The notes under the pieces were generated by a model that saw only the letters and a program-made list of their open reading frames with translations, was not told the DNA's origin and searched no databases. From the NCBI GenBank assembly GCA_017430085.1, contig JAFRNR010000014.1:43099-107098 (forward strand): a stretch of DNA of 64,000 nt. Direction: 5' to 3'. The position numbers and the translations under genes were made by a program. Source of the DNA: Lachnospiraceae bacterium. GTDB lineage: Bacteria > Bacillota > Clostridia > Lachnospirales > Lachnospiraceae. Numbering within the stretch: the stretch's first letter is position 1; each line of letters opens with the position of its first letter. Of the stretch, positions 59,685-64,000 are shown one piece after another.

Positions 59685-61223
59685 TTGGGAAAAGAACATG
59701 TGGACATGAATACGCCCGTCATCGAAATGCGGAACATCGTCAAGAAATTCGGCGATTTTACCGCCAATGACGGCATCAATCTGACCGTCCACAAGGGAGA
59801 GATCCATGCGATTCTGGGCGAAAACGGAGCCGGCAAGTCCACGCTGATGAATCAGCTGTACGGACTGATCAGGCCGACCTCCGGCGATATTTTAGTGCGC
59901 GGCCAGAAGATCGAAATGAACAATCCCCGGGACGCCATCGCGGCCGGCATCGGCATGGTCCATCAGCACTTCATGCTGATCCAGCCGTTCACGGTCACGG
60001 AAAACATCGTACTGGGCACGGAGCCGGTGAGCGGCATCAAACTGGATATGGTCAAAGCCCGCCAGAACGTGCTGGATATCTCTGAAAAATACGGCCTGTC
60101 CATCGACCCGGACGCCAAAATCGAAGACATCTCCGTCGGCATGCAGCAGCGCGTGGAGATCCTGAAGGCGCTGTACCGCGGCGCCGAGATCCTGATCCTG
60201 GACGAGCCGACCTCCTCGCTGACGCCGCAGGAGATCCTGGAACTGATCCAAATCATGCATAAGCTGACCGAGGACGGCAAGAGCATCATCCTGATCACCC
60301 ACAAACTGAAGGAGATCAAGGAATCCGCGGACTTCTGCACCATCATCCGCCTGGGCAAATACATCAGCACCGTGGACGTGGACACCGTCACGGAAAGCGA
60401 CCTGGCCAACATGATGGTCGGCCGCAACGTCACCTTCAAGGTGGACAAGCCCGACATGGAGCCCGGCGAAGTGGTGCTGGAGGTCAAGGACCTGCACGCA
60501 AAGGACTACCGCGACGTCGAGATCCTGAAGGGCCTGAACCTGACGGTGCGGCGGAACGAGATCGTGGGCATCGCCGGCATCGACGGCAACGGTCAGACGG
60601 AGCTGGTGGAGATCATCACCGGCCTGAAGAAGGGCATTTCCGGCGAAGTCATCGTGAACGGCGTGAGCGTTTACAACAAGACGCCTCACTTCGGCTTCGA
60701 ACACGGCGTATCCAGCATCCCCGCGGACCGTCAGAAGCACGGCCTGGTGCTGGCCCACTCCGTGGAGGACAACCTGATCCTGCAGAATTATAAAAAGGAA
60801 CCGTACTCGAAAAACACCATCCTGCAGCGCGGGCCGATCTTCAGCCACGCGCAGGAAGCAATCGAGAAATTCGACATCCGTCCCGGCGGAAGCGAGAAAC
60901 GGGCGGCCGGCACACTGTCCGGCGGCAACCAGCAGAAGGTCATCATCGCCCGCGAGGTGTACAACGACAAGGACCTGCTGATCGCCGTGAACCCGACCCG
61001 CGGCCTGGACGTCGGCGCCATCGAATACGTGCACGGCTACCTGGTGGAGCAGCGCAACAAGGGCAAGGCCATCCTGCTCGTCTCCTTCGAACTGGATGAG
61101 ATCATGAGCCTGTCCGACGTGATCGACGTCATCTTCGACGGCCGGATCGTGAGCCGCGTGCCCGGCAAGGAAGCCGATGAAAAGACGCTGGGCCTGATGA
61201 TGGCAGGAGGTGGAAAAGCATGA
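59685..61223 (+). CDS. Nucleoside ABC importer ATPase (RbsA-like, two NBDs)
   Basis: Double ATPase subunit of 512 aa. NBD1 has GENGAGKST, ISVGMQQRVEILKAL and LILDEPTSSL. NBD2 has the usual modified Walker A (IDGNGQTEL), LSGGNQQKVIIAREV and a Walker B region (LIAVNPTRGLDVG). I use TTG at 59685 because AAGGGGG lies 7 nt upstream; the ATG at 59706 lacks a site. It overlaps the first permease by 4 nt. Together with the BMP protein it forms a NupA/YufO-type purine nucleoside importer. Confidence 0.93.
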   Translation: MGKEHVDMNTPVIEMRNIVKKFGDFTANDGINLTVHKGEIHAILGENGAGKSTLMNQLYGLIRPTSGDILVRGQKIEMNNPRDAIAAGIGMVHQHFMLIQPFTVTENIVLGTEPVSGIKLDMVKARQNVLDISEKYGLSIDPDAKIEDISVGMQQRVEILKALYRGAEILILDEPTSSLTPQEILELIQIMHKLTEDGKSIILITHKLKEIKESADFCTIIRLGKYISTVDVDTVTESDLANMMVGRNVTFKVDKPDMEPGEVVLEVKDLHAKDYRDVEILKGLNLTVRRNEIVGIAGIDGNGQTELVEIITGLKKGISGEVIVNGVSVYNKTPHFGFEHGVSSIPADRQKHGLVLAHSVEDNLILQNYKKEPYSKNTILQRGPIFSHAQEAIEKFDIRPGGSEKRAAGTLSGGNQQKVIIAREVYNDKDLLIAVNPTRGLDVGAIEYVHGYLVEQRNKGKAILLVSFELDEIMSLSDVIDVIFDGRIVSRVPGKEADEKTLGLMMAGGGKA

Positions 61224-62431
61224 AAAAGAAAAGAAGCGTCTTAGAGATCATCTCTTCCGTCCGGTTCATCCATATCCTGCTGGCCATCATCCTGGGCTTC
61301 ATGGTCGGCGCGATCTTCCTGGCCGTCATGGGCGTCTCCGTGGGCGATGCGTACGGCAAGCTGCTGGACAGCGTGACCACGGTGAAGGGCCTTTCGTACG
61401 TGATCGTGTATGCGACGCCGTACATCCTGACGGGTCTGTCGGTGGCGTTCTCCTTTAAGACCGGCGTGTTCAACATCGGCGCCGAAGGCCAGTTCGTGGT
61501 GGGCTCCATGGCCGCCGCGGTGACCGGCATCCTTTTAAAGGACCTTCCCAAGCCCGCCCTGATCCCGCTGTGCTTCATCGCGGCTATGCTGGCCGGCGCC
61601 CTGTGGGGCATCATCGTCGGTACCCTGAAGACCAAATGGGGCATCAACGAAGTGCTGGCCATGATCATGTTCAACTGGATCGCCTTCTATTTAAGCAACT
61701 ATATCGCGGGGCTGCCCGGCATCAAGAATACGGGGACGGCGGAAGCCACCCAGACCATTTCCGAAAATGCCCGGACCCTGCTTTCCAAGGACGTCATCAA
61801 TCAGCTGGGGCTCGCGCCCACGGCCAACTGGGGCATCCTCGTGGCTATCGCCGCGATGTTCCTGGTGTGGTTCATCATTGAGAAGACCACGCTGGGCTAC
61901 GAGCTCAAGACCGTCGGTTCCAACCGCTTCGCCGCGGAATACGGCGGCATCGGCGTGAACCGCTCCATCCTGACGGCGCTGGCCATCTCCGGCGCGCTGG
62001 CCGGCCTCGGCGGCGCCCTGCAGCTGATGGGCATGGGCAGCCGCATCAGTATCTTCTCCGCCCAGGAAAGCTTCGGCTTCGGCGGCATCGTGGTGGCCCT
62101 GATCGGCTGCTCCAACCCCTTCGGAGCGCTGGCGGCCGGCCTCTTCTACGGTGCCCTGACCTACGGCGGCAGCAAGCTGAACCTGGTGGGCGCCCCCACA
62201 CAGCTGATCAGCGTTATCGTCGGCACGGTGGTGTTCTTCATCGCCATCTCCGTGATCTTCGAGCGGCTGGGCGGCGGCCTGCGGGCCCGCCGGAACGCAG
62301 CCGCGCGTGCGGATAAGGAAAAGAGGGAGGCAGCCAAAGAACCTCCCGTGAAGGCCGTCCAGGCTCCCAAGGGGGACGGCGCCGCAGGACCTGTAAACAA
62401 AAACGAGGGGAAGGAAGGTGAAGCGAAATGA
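61220..62431 (+). CDS. Nucleoside ABC importer permease 1
   Basis: Membrane permease of 403 aa with about ten helices. LTGLSVAFSFKTGVFNIGAEGQFVVG is the BPD_transp_2 signature seen in YufP/NupP permeases. The C-terminus is a cytoplasmic basic, Ala/Lys-rich tail of about 50 residues (ARRNAAARADKEKREAAKE..). Coupled at both ends by 4-nt overlaps. Confidence 0.93.
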   Translation: MKKKRSVLEIISSVRFIHILLAIILGFMVGAIFLAVMGVSVGDAYGKLLDSVTTVKGLSYVIVYATPYILTGLSVAFSFKTGVFNIGAEGQFVVGSMAAAVTGILLKDLPKPALIPLCFIAAMLAGALWGIIVGTLKTKWGINEVLAMIMFNWIAFYLSNYIAGLPGIKNTGTAEATQTISENARTLLSKDVINQLGLAPTANWGILVAIAAMFLVWFIIEKTTLGYELKTVGSNRFAAEYGGIGVNRSILTALAISGALAGLGGALQLMGMGSRISIFSAQESFGFGGIVVALIGCSNPFGALAAGLFYGALTYGGSKLNLVGAPTQLISVIVGTVVFFIAISVIFERLGGGLRARRNAAARADKEKREAAKEPPVKAVQAPKGDGAAGPVNKNEGKEGEAK

Positions 62432-63372
62432 CAGACGTGATCAACAGTTTAGGCATTTTATTATTCGCGACGCTCGCTTACGGCACGCCGCTGATCTACG
62501 CTTCCCTGGGCTCCTGCTTCTCCGAGATCTCCGGTGTCGTAAACATCGGTATTGAAGGCATGATGACCGCCGGCGCGTTTACCGGCACGGTTACGGCGTA
62601 CTTCACCGGCAACCCCTGGATCGGCTTCCTGTGCGGCGGCCTGGCCGGCATGCTGTTCGGCGCGCTGCACGCCCTGGCTACGGTGCGTCTCGGCGCGGAC
62701 CAGACCATCGCCGGTACCGCCATCAACATGCTGGGCCCCGGCCTCGTGATCATGATCGCCCGCGTGCTGTTCAACTCGACGGATACCATCCCGCTGACCC
62801 CCGAACAGCGCATGCCCCGCCTGCTGACCGGCGTGTTCGATACCACGACCACCTTCGGGCGTTTCATGGACAACGTGTTCTCCACCTACGCGTCCACCTA
62901 TCTGGTATTTCTCGCGGTGCTCATCGTCTGGTTCGTCTTCTATAAGACCCGCTTCGGTCTGCGGATGCGCGCCTGCGGCGAACATCCCGCGGCCTGCGAG
63001 ACCCTGGGCATCAACGTGCTGCGGACCCGTTTCCTCTGCGTCTGCATGTCCGGCTTCCTGGCCGGCCTCGGCGGCGCCTGCGTGACGATGGCCATCTCCA
63101 ACCAGTTCCGGCCGATCTCCATCGTGGGCCAGGGCTTCATCGCCATCGCAGCGGTCATCTTCGGTAAATTCCGGCCGCACGGCGCCCTGTGGGGCTGCCT
63201 GCTGTTCGGCTTCTGCTCCGGCTTAAAGACCGTGCTGGGCGGCTCCTCCGGCATCGACACGCAGCTGATCTCCATGATCCCGTACGTGGTCACGGTGCTG
63301 GTGCTGATCCTCTTCGTGGGCAAGTCCCGCGTGCCGAGCGCCAGCGGCAAGCCGTTCATCAAGGCGCGCTGA
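62428..63372 (+). CDS. Nucleoside ABC importer permease 2
   Basis: Membrane permease of 314 aa, partner of the previous gene. YGTPLIYASLGSCFSEISGVVNIGIEGMM and GACVTMAISNQFRPISIVGQGFIAIAAVIFG are YufQ/NupQ-type signatures. About nine helices. It ends the importer operon. Confidence 0.93.
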   Translation: MTDVINSLGILLFATLAYGTPLIYASLGSCFSEISGVVNIGIEGMMTAGAFTGTVTAYFTGNPWIGFLCGGLAGMLFGALHALATVRLGADQTIAGTAINMLGPGLVIMIARVLFNSTDTIPLTPEQRMPRLLTGVFDTTTTFGRFMDNVFSTYASTYLVFLAVLIVWFVFYKTRFGLRMRACGEHPAACETLGINVLRTRFLCVCMSGFLAGLGGACVTMAISNQFRPISIVGQGFIAIAAVIFGKFRPHGALWGCLLFGFCSGLKTVLGGSSGIDTQLISMIPYVVTVLVLILFVGKSRVPSASGKPFIKAR

Positions 63373-63472
63373 TCCGGCCCCTGCGTTTTCTGAACCGTAT
63401 TTATGATCCTCCCGTCCTGCCCCTCCCGGGTGCAGGCGGGAGGGCTCTATAATTTTTTAAGGAGGTTGCTGT

Positions 63473-64000
63473 ATGGAATACATTCAGCAGTATGCACCAA
63501 TCCTTTTAGGCGTCTGTGCCCTGCTCTTCGCCTGGTATCTGATCCGGAAGGTCGGCAAGGCGGATCCCGGTACGGAACGCATGAAAGAGATCTCCGCGTA
63601 TATCCATGAAGGCGCCCGTGCTTTCCTGCTTGCGGAGTACCGTATTCTGATCATTTTCGTTGCCATCCTGTTCCTGCTGATCGGCGTCGGCATCGGCTGG
63701 GTCACTGCCGTCTGTTTCCTGGTCGGCGCATCCCTGTCCACGCTGGCCGGCTATATCGGCATGAATATCGCGACGAAGGCCAACGTGCGCACCGCGGCCG
63801 CGGCCAAGGATAAAGGCATGAACGCGGCGCTGTCCGTCGCCTTCTCCGGCGGCGCGGTCATGGGCATGTGCGTGGTCGGCTTCGGCCTGGCCGGCGCGGC
63901 CGTGATCTATCTGGTCACGGGCAGCGCGGACGCGCTCTCCGGCTTCTCGCTGGGCGCTTCTTCGATCGCCCTGTTCGCCCGTGTGGGCGGCGGCATTTAC
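63473..64000 (+). CDS. hppA: Membrane-bound ion-translocating pyrophosphatase, 5' part
   Basis: First 176 codons; the rest lies beyond the window. The N-terminal helix (YAPILLGVCALLFAWYLI), IHEGARAFLLAEYRIL, AGYIGMNIATKANVRTAAAA and MNAALSVAFSGGAVMG match H+/Na+-pumping pyrophosphatases, which hydrolyse pyrophosphate to pump ions. AAGGAGG lies 8 nt before the ATG. H+ versus Na+ specificity cannot be judged from this part. A GC-rich CCTCCCG/CGGGAGG dyad lies upstream (63418-63445). Confidence 0.93.
   Translation, partial: MEYIQQYAPILLGVCALLFAWYLIRKVGKADPGTERMKEISAYIHEGARAFLLAEYRILIIFVAILFLLIGVGIGWVTAVCFLVGASLSTLAGYIGMNIATKANVRTAAAAKDKGMNAALSVAFSGGAVMGMCVVGFGLAGAAVIYLVTGSADALSGFSLGASSIALFARVGGGIY

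Noticed and set aside
63418..63470. Riboswitch or terminator ahead of hppA
   Set aside because: A GC-rich dyad and a later T run exist but they are not adjacent, and I do not recognise any aptamer core.

Overview
The window is GC-rich chromosomal DNA from a member of the Clostridia (Firmicutes). This rests on the rpmG-secE-nusG-rplK-rplA-rplJ-rplL order, RNase Y, an LCP protein, ZapA, AAGGAGG-type ribosome binding sites, TPP and ZTP riboswitches with intrinsic terminators, a large PurL and a PurO-type IMP cyclohydrolase. Species cannot be named from sequence alone. Most genes lie on the minus strand. I see no tRNA, rRNA, insertion sequence, prophage or CRISPR array.

Layout: 1-406, 3'-truncated cyclophilin. 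0.5-5.75 kb, thiamine salvage operon (TPK, thiM, thiE, HAD phosphatase, thiD, cytX) behind a TPP riboswitch and terminator. 5.8-10.7 kb, potassium module trkH-trkA-26-aa ORF-kdpD-kdpE; KdpD lacks its usual N-terminal domain but keeps a c-di-AMP-type motif, and OmpR-type direct repeats precede trkH. 10.9-17.4 kb, ABC-F ATPase, zinc-ribbon membrane protein, Nudix hydrolase, DUF1287 lipoprotein, U32 peptidase and ZapA. 17.5-24.9 kb, surface-glycan genes (flippase, GT2, DegT aminotransferase, SDR, ATP-grasp) with HIT, MBL and MscL. 24.9-28.7 kb, HisC-like aminotransferase, HTH-cytidylyltransferase fusion, LicD and CPBP protease. 28.8-37.5 kb, NAD(P)HX repair enzyme, LRR/Ig surface protein, MscS, ferredoxin, HtrA, LCP and RpiB. 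37.7-45.2 kb, DUF4139 protein, ribosomal/transcription genes, exonuclease III and RNase Y. 45.3-58.2 kb, ten-gene purine operon purE-purC-purF-purM-FNT-purN-purO-purH'-purD-purL behind a ZTP riboswitch. 58.2-64 kb, BMP-type nucleoside ABC importer and the start of a membrane pyrophosphatase.

The less ordinary content is in the accessory DNA and in departures from standard genes. Five exactly 54-nt hairpins with compensatory stem changes are clustered in the purine operon, three of them in a 109-bp tandem array. A 31-bp palindromic element occurs twice inside the purL reading frame without breaking it. A second palindromic repeat family is dispersed over the window, always in one orientation. 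PurF starts MGGFFG and has lost the glutaminase nucleophile Cys. The cytidylyltransferase carries an N-terminal winged helix, and its promoter is wrapped in a perfect 12-bp dyad, which suggests autoregulation.

Functionally, the purine operon (de novo IMP, with a formate channel to feed formyl-THF) is divergent from the nucleoside importer, so synthesis and salvage sit side by side. The thiamine operon has no thiC, thiG or thiL and looks like HMP/thiazole salvage through free thiamine.
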